A stretch of DNA of 64,000 nucleotides, taken from the NCBI GenBank assembly GCA_025996865.1, contig BNTV01000005.1:20845-84844 (forward strand), given 5' to 3'. Shown here one piece after another: positions 24,877-41,536 of this stretch. The position numbers were made by a program, and so were the translations under genes. How positions within the stretch are numbered: the first letter of the stretch is position 1; each line of letters begins with the position of its first letter. This DNA is from Bacteroidia bacterium. Lineage in GTDB: Bacteria > Bacteroidota > Bacteroidia > Bacteroidales > Azobacteroidaceae. Below the pieces are notes generated by a model, which made no database searches, was not told the DNA's origin, and saw nothing but the letters and a program-made list of their open reading frames with translations.

Positions 24877-25731
24877 TTATGACTTTGCCAAAGGAATAAT
24901 CGGATTGTCTTCCGTAATAAAAACTTTCAACTCTTCGTAAGGAATAAATACTTTTATGATTCCGATGAAATAGGCAGCTATCTCATACTCATTGAAATAA
25001 TAGGTGATTCCTTTTTCGTCAACAGTGAAATTTCCATTGGGAACAATATCGGCGATATTGTTATAACCCTTGTCTTCCAATTGTTTGGGATCGCTGATTT
25101 TATTGGCTTCGGTAATTTTTTTTACGATAATTTCCGATAAATTTTTTTTATAATCAGTTCCGGCAAAAGAGTCTTCGGAAATATATTCGCCTGTATTCAA
25201 ATCAATTACATACCCAAAAATGCTGTGTGATCCATGAGCGCCACCTTCAAAATTTTCGTTTTCAACCAGAAAAGAAACTAAATTATTTCCGTTGTAAGTA
25301 ATTATATTCTTCAGATCCAAGTGATACTGGAAACCGCTTTCGTCCTCCAGATTGTAGTCTTCATCGGAAAATTTTTCACATTGAAAATCCTTGAAATATT
25401 GTGTCTTAAAGCTATCCACCGCTTGCCGAGGCGATAAACCGGCGTATTTCATAGAAAACATCCGTTCGGCAAAAGCGGACTGTAGCTTATGCAGGATGTC
25501 GGCATCTTTGTAAGAATCCGGATAAATAAATGTAATGTTCAAATGACTGCTAATGTTGACATTCGGATTGACATTTTCCGAAGGTTGCGTTTCATCTACC
25601 CGGATGGTGTCGAAAGAAATCATATCGTCTGTGGTTTTTGTCTTGTTGTTGCAGGATATGCAAATAAATAAAACCATGATACTCAATACGATATATCCGT
25701 TAATTGCTTTTTTTATTAAAGTACAAGTCAT
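24877..25731 (-). CDS. DUF3298/DUF4163-type lipoprotein
   Basis: 284 residues from the ATG at 25729-25731. A hydrophobic signal (GYIVLSIMVLFICISC) ends in a lipobox Cys. The mature part has a DUF4163-like N-terminal region and a DUF3298 C-terminal region with ENFEGGAHGSHSIFGYVIDL and YYFNEYEIAAYFIGIIKVFI, the YxxYEIAPY-like motif of the family. The function of these lipoproteins is not known; related domains occur in anti-sigma and cell-wall-associated proteins. The 25770 start is excluded by a strong promoter inside that stretch. First gene of the rsmG-MBL-gcvP run. Confidence 0.87.
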   Translation of the reverse strand: MTCTLIKKAINGYIVLSIMVLFICISCNNKTKTTDDMISFDTIRVDETQPSENVNPNVNISSHLNITFIYPDSYKDADILHKLQSAFAERMFSMKYAGLSPRQAVDSFKTQYFKDFQCEKFSDEDYNLEDESGFQYHLDLKNIITYNGNNLVSFLVENENFEGGAHGSHSIFGYVIDLNTGEYISEDSFAGTDYKKNLSEIIVKKITEANKISDPKQLEDKGYNNIADIVPNGNFTVDEKGITYYFNEYEIAAYFIGIIKVFIPYEELKVFITEDNPIIPLAKS

Positions 25732-25755
25732 AATAATTATTATAGTTAATTTTAG

Positions 25756-27435
<1,680 letters not shown>

Positions 27436-27436
27436 T

Positions 27437-27670
27437 ATGAATCTGAAAATCATATCCCCCGAAAAAATCATTTATAGCGGTAAAGCAGATTCCGTTACTT
27501 TGCCCGGTGTGGTTGGTTTGTTCACCATTTTAGCGCATCATGCTCCGATTATTTCGGTATTGAAAAAAGGCATACTGACATATAAGCTTGGCGAGAACGA
27601 AAAGAAAATAGAAATAAACAGCGGGTTTGTCGAAGCTAAACAAAATGTTGTTTCGGTTTGTATAGAATGA
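27437..27670 (+). CDS. atpC: F1 ATP synthase epsilon subunit, short form
   Basis: 77 residues: only the N-terminal beta-sandwich is present (LKIISPEKIIYSGKADSVTL, GLFTILAHHAPIISVLKKG, INSGFVEAKQNVVSVCIE). The C-terminal helical hairpin, which blocks ATP hydrolysis in longer epsilon subunits, is absent, as is usual in Bacteroidota. It attaches to gamma and the c-ring in the central stalk. Starts 1 nt after atpD. Confidence 0.93.
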   Translation: MNLKIISPEKIIYSGKADSVTLPGVVGLFTILAHHAPIISVLKKGILTYKLGENEKKIEINSGFVEAKQNVVSVCIE

Positions 27671-27673
27671 TTT

Positions 27674-28075
27674 ATGAATTCATTAAGAAATAAATATATT
27701 TTGGGATTAGTAGCTGTGACGATAGCCTTAGTTATTGTATTCATACTATTTCCAAATATAGTATCTTGCGGATGGGCAATCAGTGCTATTGTTTTCTTTT
27801 TTCTTTACGAATTGATGACTATTTTGATTACTGAAAAAAAAGGAGACACAATTTCAGCCAGGCAATCCGTCAATCTTTTAATGGGATTGAAAGTAGGGAA
27901 AATTTTATTGTCCCTGTTTTTTATTCTGATTTATTCGGTTGTGGTAAAAATAGAAATGAAACGTTTTATATTGGTTTTTCTTGCGCTTTATCTGATATAT
28001 TTGTTATTTGGTACACTTTATTTGACGAGCCGGGAAAAAGAAGCAAAAAAGAAGAAATTATTAACGAAAGAATAA
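27674..28075 (+). CDS. Four-helix membrane protein in the AtpI position
   Basis: 133 residues with four clear transmembrane segments (ILGLVAVTIALVIVFILF, WAISAIVFFFLYELMTILI, LMGLKVGKILLSLFFILIY, FILVFLALYLIYLLFGTLY) and a Lys-rich C-terminal tail. It sits between epsilon and subunit a, where an AtpI-like assembly protein is expected. AtpI helps assemble the c-ring in other bacteria. The sequence itself is too plain to prove homology, so the role rests on position. It ends 1 nt before atpB starts. Confidence 0.75.
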   Translation: MNSLRNKYILGLVAVTIALVIVFILFPNIVSCGWAISAIVFFFLYELMTILITEKKGDTISARQSVNLLMGLKVGKILLSLFFILIYSVVVKIEMKRFILVFLALYLIYLLFGTLYLTSREKEAKKKKLLTKE

Positions 28076-29161
28076 ATGAAGTTTTTTAAACATATCATCT
28101 TGTTTACGGCATTGTTTTTTGCATCTGTCGTAATTGTCAATGCGCAAGATACCGAACAACATCCGGCAAAAAAATCGGATTTGAACGTGACCGAACTGAT
28201 TCTCGACCACGTAGGCGATGCATACGATTGGCACATTACAACGATTGACGGACATCCGGTTTCGATTCCGTTGCCTGTGATTGTGCGAGGAAGCAACGGC
28301 GTCTGGCATCTTTTTTCCTCCTCGCGTTTCGAACACGGACATGCCGAATATGCCGGATTTTCTATTGCTCACGAAGGAAAATACAAAGGAAAAATTGTCG
28401 AACGGAATGCCGCAGGCGAAGAAGTGCGTCCCTTGGACTTTTCGCTTACTAAAAATGCTTTTTCCTTAGTAATGAGCAGCATCGTTTTGATTATTCTGAT
28501 TATGTCGTGCGCAGCCTGGTACAAAAAACGAAAAGTAGAAGAAGCCTCTCCCAAAGGTTTTATCGCAATGATAGAGATGTTGATCATGAGCATCGTTGAT
28601 GATGTTGTAAAGCCTTGTATCGGAAAGAATTATGCACGTTATACGCCTTATTTGCTGACGGTTTTCTTCTTTATTTTTTTCAATAATTTGTTAGGAATTA
28701 TCCCGATATTTCCCGGTGGAGCCAATGTAACGGGAAACATAGCCATTACTTGTGTTCTGGCAATATGCACCTTCATCATCGTCAATAGTTTCGGGACAAA
28801 AGAATATTGGAAAGAAATTTTTTGGCCCGACGTGCCGATGTGGTTGAAAGTGCCCATTCCCATCATGCCTGCTATTGAGTTGGTTGGCGTGTTCACGAAA
28901 CCTTTCGCCTTGATGATTCGTTTGTTTGCGAATATCTTGGCAGGTCACGCCATCGTTTTGGGATTGACTTGTATGATTTTCCTGACAGTCAGCCTGGGGG
29001 CGGCAATGAATACCGGAATGAGTGTCTTGTCGGTAGTGATGACGATTTTCATTGACTTTGTGGAGTTGTTGGTAGCGTTCATACAAGCGTATGTGTTTAC
29101 GATGCTGTCGGCGGTTTTTATCGGGCTTTCTCAGATAGAGGCGCATCATGGGAAGAGTTAA
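28076..29161 (+). CDS. atpB: FO ATP synthase subunit a
   Basis: 361 residues, longer than the about 270 of E. coli because of an N-terminal signal peptide (LFTALFFASVVIVNAQ) and a periplasmic domain of about 110 residues, a Bacteroidota trait. The membrane part holds the essential stator Arg in FALMIRLFANILAGHAIV and a C-terminal helix with FIQAYVFTMLSAVFIGLSQI. It forms the proton half-channels against the c-ring. The gene follows the AtpI-like gene directly. Confidence 0.95.
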   Translation: MKFFKHIILFTALFFASVVIVNAQDTEQHPAKKSDLNVTELILDHVGDAYDWHITTIDGHPVSIPLPVIVRGSNGVWHLFSSSRFEHGHAEYAGFSIAHEGKYKGKIVERNAAGEEVRPLDFSLTKNAFSLVMSSIVLIILIMSCAAWYKKRKVEEASPKGFIAMIEMLIMSIVDDVVKPCIGKNYARYTPYLLTVFFFIFFNNLLGIIPIFPGGANVTGNIAITCVLAICTFIIVNSFGTKEYWKEIFWPDVPMWLKVPIPIMPAIELVGVFTKPFALMIRLFANILAGHAIVLGLTCMIFLTVSLGAAMNTGMSVLSVVMTIFIDFVELLVAFIQAYVFTMLSAVFIGLSQIEAHHGKS

Positions 29162-29187
29162 GAGTGAAGAACTAAGAGTGAAGAGTT
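29157..29187. repeat. Short degenerate repeat after atpB
   Basis: GAGTTAAGAGTGAAG followed by two further near-copies (AACTAAGAGTGAAGAGTTAG). It is of the same type as 18906-18930 in the opposite orientation. It fills most of the 59-nt gap before atpE. Confidence 0.5.
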
Positions 29188-29217
29188 AGAAATAGATATA
29201 AATTTTAAAATTAATAG

Positions 29218-29475
<258 letters not shown>

Positions 29476-29477
29476 TC

Positions 29478-29972
29478 ATGTCTCTTTTAACGCCAGATCT
29501 CGGTTTATTGTTTTGGATGCTTTTCTCCTTCGGAGTCGTTTTCTTCATCCTTGCCAAATTCGGTTTTCCGATCATCGTAAAGATGGTGGAAGAACGGAAA
29601 GCCTTTATTGACAAGTCGTTGGAAGCGGCCAAACAGGCGAACGAACGTCTTGCCGGGATTCAACAAGAAGGGGAAAGAATCCTGAAACATGCCCGCGAAG
29701 AAGAAATGCGTATCCTGAAGGAAGCCGAGGAAATACGGAATAAAGTTATTGACGAAGCGAAAGGCCAAGCCGGAATTGAAGCCGGAAAACTGATTGAGGA
29801 AGCCAAAAGTGCAATCCGGAAAGAAAAAGAAATGGCTTTGCGTGATCTCCGCAATCAGATGGCAATCCTTTCGATAGGAATAGCAGAAAAAGTCCTTCGT
29901 AAGAGTTTGGACAATCAACCCGCTCAACGTGAATTGGTTAATCAATTGGTCGAAGAAGCGCAGAAAAATTAA
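29478..29972 (+). CDS. atpF: FO ATP synthase subunit b
   Basis: 164 residues: one N-terminal membrane helix (LGLLFWMLFSFGVVFFILAKFG) and a long charged coiled coil (VEERKAFIDKSLEAAKQANE ... EEMRILKEAEEIRNK). It forms the peripheral stalk that holds F1 against FO. Starts 2 nt after the atpE stop; the delta gene begins 4 nt after its own stop. Confidence 0.95.
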   Translation: MSLLTPDLGLLFWMLFSFGVVFFILAKFGFPIIVKMVEERKAFIDKSLEAAKQANERLAGIQQEGERILKHAREEEMRILKEAEEIRNKVIDEAKGQAGIEAGKLIEEAKSAIRKEKEMALRDLRNQMAILSIGIAEKVLRKSLDNQPAQRELVNQLVEEAQKN

Positions 29973-29976
29973 GACG

Positions 29977-30513
29977 ATGGAAGTAGGAACAATTTCAACC
30001 CGTTATGCCAAAGCAATTTACCGATTTGCTGCCGGTCTGGGTGAAGAAACACGCTTAAATGAAGAAATGAGCATGCTTTCCGAGCAATTCGTTGCTTTGC
30101 CCGGCTTGGATAAAGTATTGGAAGACCCCACTATTTCTTCCGGAAAGAAAATCAAATTGCTCGCTACCGCGGTAGGGGGAACGCTGAGTGAAACATGCAA
30201 AAATGTTTTACGGGTAATTGTTGAAAACGGACGCGCTTCTTACATGCAGCATATCGCTTTGGTTTACAATCTGGTTTACCGGAAAGAAAAGAACATCGTA
30301 CTCGTTAAATTGACGACCGTTGTGCCGACTACCGAAGAAGAGAAGAAATCCATGGTCAAACTGATTTCCAACGAAAAAACAGTGCAGGTTGATTTTGCAG
30401 TAAAGACCGATGCGGAGATTATCGGCGGATTTATTCTTGAAGTGGAAGACCTCCGTCTGGATGCCAGCGTCAGGAATCAGTTAAACGAAATAAAATTGGA
30501 ACTAATTAAGTAA
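29977..30513 (+). CDS. atpH: F1 ATP synthase delta subunit
   Basis: 178 residues from the ATG at 29977 ([20 protein letters not shown]), the standard family start; the longer frame overlaps atpF. The C-terminal region contains the conserved [20 protein letters not shown] and [20 protein letters not shown]. It caps the alpha3beta3 head and ties it to subunit b. Confidence 0.94.
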   Translation: MEVGTISTRYAKAIYRFAAGLGEETRLNEEMSMLSEQFVALPGLDKVLEDPTISSGKKIKLLATAVGGTLSETCKNVLRVIVENGRASYMQHIALVYNLVYRKEKNIVLVKLTTVVPTTEEEKKSMVKLISNEKTVQVDFAVKTDAEIIGGFILEVEDLRLDASVRNQLNEIKLELIK

Positions 30514-30568
30514 TTACGAATTACGAGATCGTTTTCAATTTTTAATTTTCAATTTTCAATTTAAAATT

Positions 30569-32149
30569 ATGCCAAATATAAAAGCAAGTGAAGTTTCGGA
30601 AGTGCTGAAAATGCAACTCGAAGGCGTTGATACCCGCGTGAAATTCGAAGAAGTGGGCGTCGTACTTCAAGTGAGCGACGGAGTGGTTCGTATTTTCGGT
30701 TTGAGTAAAGCCGAATCGGGTGAACTCCTTCAGTTTGAAAACGGTGAAATGGCCGTGGTAATGAATTTGGAAGAAGACAATGTCGGCGCCGTTTTGATGG
30801 GACGAACGGATTCGGTAAGAGAAGGCGACACCGTAAAACGGACCGGCCGTATTGCTTCCATCATGACCGGAGAAGGTCTTTTGGGCCGCGTAATCAATCC
30901 TTTGGGACAACCGATTGACGGCAAAGGGCCTATCGACGGCGAATTGATAGAAATGCCCTTGGAACGCAAAGCGCCCGGCGTTATTTTCCGCCAAAAAGTA
31001 AGTGAACCTTTGCAAACGGGTATTATCGCCATCGACGCCATGATTCCCATCGGACGCGGACAGCGCGAATTGATTATCGGCGACCGCTCGACCGGAAAAA
31101 CGGCTATCGGTATTGATACCATTCTCAATCAACGCGACAATTATTTGGCCGGAAAACCGGTTTATTGTATTTACGTCGCTATCGGACAAAAGGGTTCAAC
31201 TATTGCGAATATCGTGAATACTTTGTACGAAAAAGGCGCTCTCGAATACACCGTCATTATCGGCGCTTTGGCTTCCGATCCGGCAGCTTTGCGGTTCTAC
31301 GCTCCGTTTGCGGGCGCTGCTATCGGTGAATATTTCCGTGACACGGGACGCCATGCGCTCGTGATTTACGATGACTTGTCGAAACAAGCGGTTTCTTATC
31401 GCGAAGTTTCCCTGATTCTTCGTCGCCCTTCGGGACGGGAAGCCTATCCGGGCGATATTTTCTATCTCCATTCCCGTTTGTTGGAACGCGCTGCGAAAAT
31501 TATCGACAACGACAGTATTGCCGCACAAATGAACGATTTACCCGAAGTTCTGAAAGATAAAGTAAAAGGCGGCGGTTCGCTGACGGCTTTGCCGATTATC
31601 GAAACCCAAGCGGGTGACGTTTCTGCGTATATCCCGACCAATGTGATTTCAATTACCGACGGACAAATTTTCTTGGAAAGCGGTCTGTTTAATGCAGGTA
31701 TCCGTCCCGCAATCAATGTGGGAATCTCGGTTTCCCGCGTGGGCGGTAACGCTCAGATCAAGGCGATGAAGAAAATTGCCGGGACATTGAAAACCGATCA
31801 GGCGCAATATCGGGAATTGGAAGCTTTTTCGAAATTCGGCGGCGACATGGACATTGTTACGCGAAGAACTTTGGACAAAGGCAAGAAAAATTCGGCTTTG
31901 CTGATTCAGCCGCAATATTCGCCGTTTCCGGTCGAAAAACAAATTGCGATTATTTATGCCGGTACCAAAGGGCTTTTGTTTGATCTGCCGGTCGAAAAAG
32001 TAAATAGTTTTGAAAAGGAATACCTTAAAATACTGGAACTGAAATACCAAAAAGAAGTGTTGGACGTTCTCAAACAAGGCATTCTGAATGAGGAAGTTGA
32101 AAAAATATTAACGCAAACTGCTGCGGAAGTAGTCAAAGGACTCAAATAA
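30569..32149 (+). CDS. atpA: F1 ATP synthase alpha subunit
   Basis: 526 residues. Walker [14 protein letters not shown], the Arg-finger region [20 protein letters not shown] with the alpha-type VSRVGG motif, and [17 protein letters not shown] are intact. It is the non-catalytic nucleotide-binding subunit alternating with beta. The 55-nt gap before it carries a small AT-rich direct repeat (TTTTTAATTTTCAATTTTCA). Confidence 0.98.
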   Translation: MPNIKASEVSEVLKMQLEGVDTRVKFEEVGVVLQVSDGVVRIFGLSKAESGELLQFENGEMAVVMNLEEDNVGAVLMGRTDSVREGDTVKRTGRIASIMTGEGLLGRVINPLGQPIDGKGPIDGELIEMPLERKAPGVIFRQKVSEPLQTGIIAIDAMIPIGRGQRELIIGDRSTGKTAIGIDTILNQRDNYLAGKPVYCIYVAIGQKGSTIANIVNTLYEKGALEYTVIIGALASDPAALRFYAPFAGAAIGEYFRDTGRHALVIYDDLSKQAVSYREVSLILRRPSGREAYPGDIFYLHSRLLERAAKIIDNDSIAAQMNDLPEVLKDKVKGGGSLTALPIIETQAGDVSAYIPTNVISITDGQIFLESGLFNAGIRPAINVGISVSRVGGNAQIKAMKKIAGTLKTDQAQYRELEAFSKFGGDMDIVTRRTLDKGKKNSALLIQPQYSPFPVEKQIAIIYAGTKGLLFDLPVEKVNSFEKEYLKILELKYQKEVLDVLKQGILNEEVEKILTQTAAEVVKGLK

Positions 32150-32150
32150 T

Positions 32151-33026
32151 ATGCCTTCTTTAAAAGAAATAAAAGGGCGCATTGCCTCGGTCGATTCTAC
32201 CCGGAAAATCACTTCGGCGATGAAGATGGTGTCTTCCGCCAAGTTGCGGAAGGCGCAATCTCACGTTGAGCAGTTTTTGCCATACCAAAAGCAATTGATG
32301 GACATTCTTGGCCGGTACCTTTCGACTGATATAGAGGATTTTTCCTCGCCTTTGGCGGAAAACCGGGAAGTGAAACGGGTCGCAATTGTCGCCGTTTCCT
32401 CCAATTCCAGTTTTTGTGGAGCATTTAATTCGAACGTCATTCGTTTGTTAGGGGAAACGATACGAAAATATCACGCTTTGAAATACGAGATAGAGGTTTA
32501 TCCCATCGGGAAAAAAGTGGAAGAAGCAGTTAAAAAAGGTATCGTTTCGGTCGAACAGAAAGGGAGTTATATTTCCTTGATGGACAAACCGAATTACGAA
32601 GGAGCCAGAGATATCGCCGATGTTTTGGTTGCTGATTTCTTATCCAAAAAAATCGACAAAGTGGAGTTGATTTATAATCATTTCAAAAGCATGGGCGTGC
32701 AAATTCCAACGGATGATCCGTTTTTGCCGATCATTTTACCGAAAAATGGAACCCAAACGACGACAGCAACGGATTATATCGTTGAACCGGATCGAAAAAC
32801 CTTGTTGGACACTTTGCTTCCCAAATCACTACGAGCAAAAATTTTCGCTGTTCTCTTAGATTCTGCCGCAGCTGAACAAGCGGCGCGAACCGTTGCCATG
32901 CAAATTGCAACCGACAATGCCAATGATCTGATAGACGAATTAACACTTCAATACAACAAACAGCGGCAACAAGCAATTACCAGTGAATTGTTGGATATTC
33001 TCGGCGGTTCGGAAGCTTTGAAGTAG
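32151..33026 (+). CDS. atpG: F1 ATP synthase gamma subunit
   Basis: 291 residues with both conserved coiled-coil ends: the N-terminal IKGRIASVDSTRKITSAMKM and the C-terminal DNANDLIDELTLQYNKQRQQ followed by AITSELLDILGGSEAL. It is the rotor shaft turning within alpha3beta3. It starts 1 nt after atpA and closes the operon; I see no strong terminator in the 109 nt that follow. Confidence 0.96.
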   Translation: MPSLKEIKGRIASVDSTRKITSAMKMVSSAKLRKAQSHVEQFLPYQKQLMDILGRYLSTDIEDFSSPLAENREVKRVAIVAVSSNSSFCGAFNSNVIRLLGETIRKYHALKYEIEVYPIGKKVEEAVKKGIVSVEQKGSYISLMDKPNYEGARDIADVLVADFLSKKIDKVELIYNHFKSMGVQIPTDDPFLPIILPKNGTQTTTATDYIVEPDRKTLLDTLLPKSLRAKIFAVLLDSAAAEQAARTVAMQIATDNANDLIDELTLQYNKQRQQAITSELLDILGGSEALK

Positions 33027-33135
33027 TTTGGGCGATTTTTTTCGAGTTAATTAAACTTAATTCATTTAAACCATCGTCGAAATCATTTGTCAATAATGAT
33101 GTTAAATAATTTATTTTAATTAATTTGGAAATTAT

Positions 33136-33525
33136 ATGAAAAAAATTGCTTTTTTAGCATTTCTACTGCTAACAACCTCGTTTGTTTTTGCACAACGCCC
33201 AGAAGGGGGTGGAATGAGAGGCAGAAATTTTTCTGCTGAAGAAATTGCCAAGCGCAATACCGACTGGATGAAGAAGGATTTGAATTTAAAGGAAGCACAG
33301 ATTGCTCCGGTTGATTCTATTAATCTGCTCTATGCCAAGGCTCAATTGGCTTTGTTCCAATCAGCCAACGGAGATCGTGAAAAAATCCGGGAGGCGATGA
33401 CGAAATTAGGAGTCAAGAAAGAAGAATCTTTAACTCCGGTTTTGACGAAGGAACAACTGAATTTGTACAAGAAAAGGGTGAGTGAACGGGGTAATTCCAA
33501 CAGGCCTCGGAGAAATGCGGGATAA
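33136..33525 (+). CDS. Small secreted Spy/DUF4890-like protein
   Basis: 129 residues with a signal peptide (FLAFLLLTTSFVFAQ), a Gly/Arg-rich linker (RPEGGGMRGRNFSAEE) and two to three amphipathic helices with regularly spaced charges (LNLKEAQIAPVDSINLLYAK, LTPVLTKEQLNLYKKRVSE). The layout recalls Spy/CpxP or DUF4890 periplasmic proteins, which bind unfolded or stress-damaged proteins, but the LTxxQ motifs are only partly recognisable (LTKEQLNLY). It lies after the ATP synthase operon with its own strong terminator, so it is probably a separate unit. Confidence 0.7.
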   Translation: MKKIAFLAFLLLTTSFVFAQRPEGGGMRGRNFSAEEIAKRNTDWMKKDLNLKEAQIAPVDSINLLYAKAQLALFQSANGDREKIREAMTKLGVKKEESLTPVLTKEQLNLYKKRVSERGNSNRPRRNAG

Positions 33526-33541
33526 ATTCCGGTAAAGAGAT

Positions 33542-33600
33542 AATAACTAAAAATCGAAAGCAAAAAACATTTTGTGATTTGCTTTCGATTTTTAGTTATT
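33542..33600 (+). terminator. Intrinsic terminator after the Spy-like gene
   Basis: Perfect 23-bp arms (33542-33564 and 33578-33600) with a 13-nt loop, followed at once by a run of T residues. Confidence 0.9.
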
Positions 33601-33605
33601 TTTTT

Positions 33606-33866
33606 AGCTACCATCCTTTGTCGGGGTAGCCGGTACCATTGACGCAGAATATCCGGCTTCAACACGGAAAATACACGATTGAAGGTATATTCTTATTTCA
33701 AAATATGATAGGATATAGAAACAACTGTAAAAACAATTATCAATTATTATTGTATGTATTTTCTATAATACCCATTATCATTTATTGCTTCGCTAAATAG
33801 TGGGGCTTTTTTTATTTTCCATTTAAATGTTAAATCTTTCGATTCAGATAAATAATTGCTAAAATA
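33606..33866. other. Gene-free stretch
   Basis: No coding region is supported. The only notable element is GTCGGGGTAGC at 33620-33630, an 11-bp copy of the 3' end of the tRNA-Pro gene at 34806-34816. Confidence 0.4.
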
Positions 33867-33898
33867 TTTGCACAATAATAAAAAGATTATTATTTTTG
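33867..33898 (+). promoter_or_regulatory. Promoter of the two small DUF5053-type genes
   Basis: TTTG (33867-33870), 20 nt, TATTTTTG (33891-33898): an exact Bacteroidetes -33/-7 pair. With transcription starting just after, only the ATG at 33925 leaves a leader, which decides that start over 33901 or 33856. Confidence 0.8.
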
Positions 33899-33924
33899 TA
33901 ATGTCAATTAATAATAACAAAAAG

Positions 33925-34125
33925 ATGGAAGATGATTTAAGAGAAGTTTTAAGCCTGATTATTCACAGAAGAATGACTTTAAAGGCAGAGTTGGAAGTTC
34001 TAAGGTCGGCAGAAACATTTGATTTGAAAAAGAGTTACAAAGGTGAAATCGACCAGGTTTTAGACGAAATGAACGAACTCGAAAAAATTTACAAGAGATT
34101 AACAAATAGTAAAACAACCGGTTAA
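33925..34125 (+). CDS. Small coiled-coil protein, hypothetical
   Basis: 66 residues from MEDDLREVLSLIIHRR. It is almost entirely helical and charged, with a coiled-coil-like tail (IDQVLDEMNELEKIYKRLTN). The start sits after AACAAAAAG, the same context as the next gene's start (AACAAAAAAG), and after the mapped promoter. It precedes the DUF5053-like gene by 14 nt, and the pair ends at a terminator. Small pairs like this are seen in Bacteroidota prophage and integrative-element remnants. Function unknown. Confidence 0.7.
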   Translation: MEDDLREVLSLIIHRRMTLKAELEVLRSAETFDLKKSYKGEIDQVLDEMNELEKIYKRLTNSKTTG

Positions 34126-34139
34126 AAACAACAAAAAAG

Positions 34140-34559
34140 ATGGAACTGAAAAATGAATTGGAAAAATTAGCATCTTACTTCGCAACCACAAACGAAGGTG
34201 ATGTGCAACGGTTTAAGGAACAATTTGCTTTGATACGCAAAAACTTCACAACTGAAGTGGATAAAAAAAACATTGAGGATTTTTTTGAAAGTATGGTTGC
34301 TAAAAGCAGACAGCAATCGGAAAAGGATATGGAATACATTCGATTCCGGGCAAGCCTGTTGGAAAACAAGGATATTATCCCGATGTCGTTTATTGCGCAA
34401 CATTATTTTAAAAAATCAAAATCGTGGATATATCAGAGAATTAACGAAAACCGTGTCAATGGGAAGTCGGCGAAATTTTCGGCAGAAGAAATCAATATTT
34501 TTAATTTTGCATTAAAAGATATCAGTAAAAAAATCGGCTCAATTTCTATGCCCGCATAG
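34140..34559 (+). CDS. DUF5053-like protein
   Basis: 139 residues. The N-terminal half is helical (LKNELEKLASYFATTNEGDV). The C-terminal half has a helix-turn-helix-like segment (IPMSFIAQHYFKKSKSWIYQ, RINENRVNGKSAKFSAEEIN), the pattern I associate with DUF5053, a family frequent in Bacteroidota mobile DNA. It may bind DNA, which is inference. It follows the small coiled-coil gene and ends in a hairpin terminator. A tRNA-Pro gene lies 250 nt downstream on the other strand. Confidence 0.7.
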   Translation: MELKNELEKLASYFATTNEGDVQRFKEQFALIRKNFTTEVDKKNIEDFFESMVAKSRQQSEKDMEYIRFRASLLENKDIIPMSFIAQHYFKKSKSWIYQRINENRVNGKSAKFSAEEINIFNFALKDISKKIGSISMPA

Positions 34560-34580
34560 TTATTATTTAATTGACACCCG

Positions 34581-34607
34581 AATCCCGCTATGAGCCTTGG
34601 CGGGATT
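34581..34607 (+). terminator. Intrinsic terminator after the DUF5053-like gene
   Basis: AATCCCGC (34581-34588) pairs with GCGGGATT (34600-34607), loop of 11 nt, then a T run to 34612. Confidence 0.88.
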
Positions 34608-34612
34608 TTTTT

Positions 34613-34806
34613 GTCATCGACACCCTCAAAAGCAAACGGATAATTTTTACCGGCGCGAACTTGAGTGCTTTCATCAATATCTAAAATTCGATTCCCATAA
34701 AGAAAGAAAAATTAGTACTCGAATATCCCTGTCCCGATACTGTCCCGGCTGACAGGCTGCGACCTTACTTAACTACGTGTGTATTAAATAATTAAACATA
34801 ACAAAG
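34613..34806. other. Gene-free stretch before tRNA-Pro
   Basis: No ORF, repeat or RNA fold that I can support, apart from the flanking terminator and tRNA. Confidence 0.4.
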
Positions 34807-34881
34807 TCGGGGTAGCGGGATTCGAACCCACGACCCCCTGCTCCCAAAGCAGGTGCGCTAACCGGACTGCGCTACACCCCG
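34807..34881 (-). tRNA. tRNA-Pro (anticodon UGG)
   Basis: The reverse strand folds as a complete 75-nt cloverleaf: acceptor CGGGGTG/TACCCCG, D-arm GCGC..GCGC, anticodon stem CCTGC/GCAGG around loop TTTGGGA (anticodon TGG), variable GGGTC and T-arm with TTCGAAT, discriminator A. CCA is not encoded. Confidence 0.96.
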
Positions 34882-34977
34882 AACTTTTGCGGCTGCAAAG
34901 GTAATGGATTTTTTTTATTTTCAAAAGGAAATCACAAAAAATATTTTTGGCATTTTAGGTTGAAAAGATTTGTCGCT

Positions 34978-35481
34978 TCATAAAATTTTTTCATACGCCC
35001 TACGTTGATTCTTGTCATAAAAGATTTCTCCGCAATAGGTAAAACCCAAAGCAGACAGGATTTTCTGCATAAACAAGTTATCAAAATTCGTGTCCACCCG
35101 GAAACTGCCGATTTCCTTTTGCTTCCCTAATTCCCCTACTTTTTGCATAAATAAAGTAGCAATACCCCGGTTTTTTACTTCATCGGCTACAGCCAAACGA
35201 TGAACAACCACATAAGATAAACCGGTCAACCATTTACCCTGAATATCGTTATAGGCAGGTTCACCGTCAAAAATAACCGCACCATAAGCAATTACGCCGC
35301 TATCTCCACACAAAACATAACCATAACCGTTTGCAATATCGTTTGCAATATTCTCAATAGCCGGATAGCCATCCTGCCATTGATGGCTATTCATCCGGCG
35401 CATTTGCGCTTTGGCTTGCAGGATTATTTGCCAAATACGTTCTGTATCTGTTTGTTTTGCTTTTCTGAATATGAAATCCAT
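34978..35481 (-). CDS. GNAT-family acetyltransferase
   Basis: 167 residues of the GNAT fold: N-terminal beta-alpha unit (IFRKAKQTDTERIWQIILQA), a central strand LSYVVVHRLAVADEVKNRGI with the acetyl-CoA loop (KNRGIATLFMQKV, an R/Q-x-x-G-x-A variant), and IGSFRVDTNFDNLFMQKILS followed by LGFTYCGEI, the motif where N-terminal acetylating or small-molecule GNATs close. Substrate unknown. It lies 11 nt after the VOC gene, on the same strand. Confidence 0.88.
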   Translation of the reverse strand: MDFIFRKAKQTDTERIWQIILQAKAQMRRMNSHQWQDGYPAIENIANDIANGYGYVLCGDSGVIAYGAVIFDGEPAYNDIQGKWLTGLSYVVVHRLAVADEVKNRGIATLFMQKVGELGKQKEIGSFRVDTNFDNLFMQKILSALGFTYCGEIFYDKNQRRAYEKIL

Positions 35482-35492
35482 ACATTTTGTAT

Positions 35493-35864
35493 CTATGGCA
35501 AAATTTCTATCCAGTACCCATCCGGATCTTCAATAAAATACAAGCCCATATCGTGATTTTCATAACAAACCCAACCGTTTTCCTTGTGGAACTTGCGGAT
35601 TTCATCGTAATCACCGGCTACGCGGACACATAAATGTTGTTCGTTATCGCCCATATCATAAGGCTTTTCCCAATCGCGAAGCCAGGTAAGTTCCAATAGG
35701 AATTGGGAGGAATTATCTGTCAGGAAAGTAATTAAGAAAGAGCCATCTGCTGCTTTTTGTTGATGGTGGATTTTGAATCCCAAGGCTTTTTCATAAAAAG
35801 CCAGACTTTTTTCCAAGTCCAATACATTACAATTGTAATGGTCGAATCGTGCTTTAATATCCAT
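35493..35864 (-). CDS. VOC-family (glyoxalase I-like) protein
   Basis: 123 residues with two beta-alpha-beta-beta-beta modules: an N-terminal FDHYNCNVLDLEKSLAFYEK (metal-ligand His, LxxSxxFYxxLG pattern) and a C-terminal GLYFIEDPDGYWIEIL with the second Glu ligand. Close in form to lactoylglutathione lyase, though true substrates vary widely in this superfamily. First gene of a short unit with the GNAT gene. Confidence 0.87.
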   Translation of the reverse strand: MDIKARFDHYNCNVLDLEKSLAFYEKALGFKIHHQQKAADGSFLITFLTDNSSQFLLELTWLRDWEKPYDMGDNEQHLCVRVAGDYDEIRKFHKENGWVCYENHDMGLYFIEDPDGYWIEILP

Positions 35865-35894
35865 AAATTTTTATCGTTATTTCAAAATTATCCA

Positions 35895-35902
35895 CAAAGA
35901 TA
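35895..35902 (-). promoter_or_regulatory. -7 element for the VOC-GNAT unit
   Basis: TATCTTTG on the minus strand, 30 nt upstream of the start at 35864. No clear -33 box. Confidence 0.5.
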
Positions 35903-35945
35903 CAAATTTTAATTTTTATCTTTGCCCTAAATTTATATAAACCAA

Positions 35946-41529
<5,584 letters not shown>

Positions 41530-41536
41530 GTTATTA

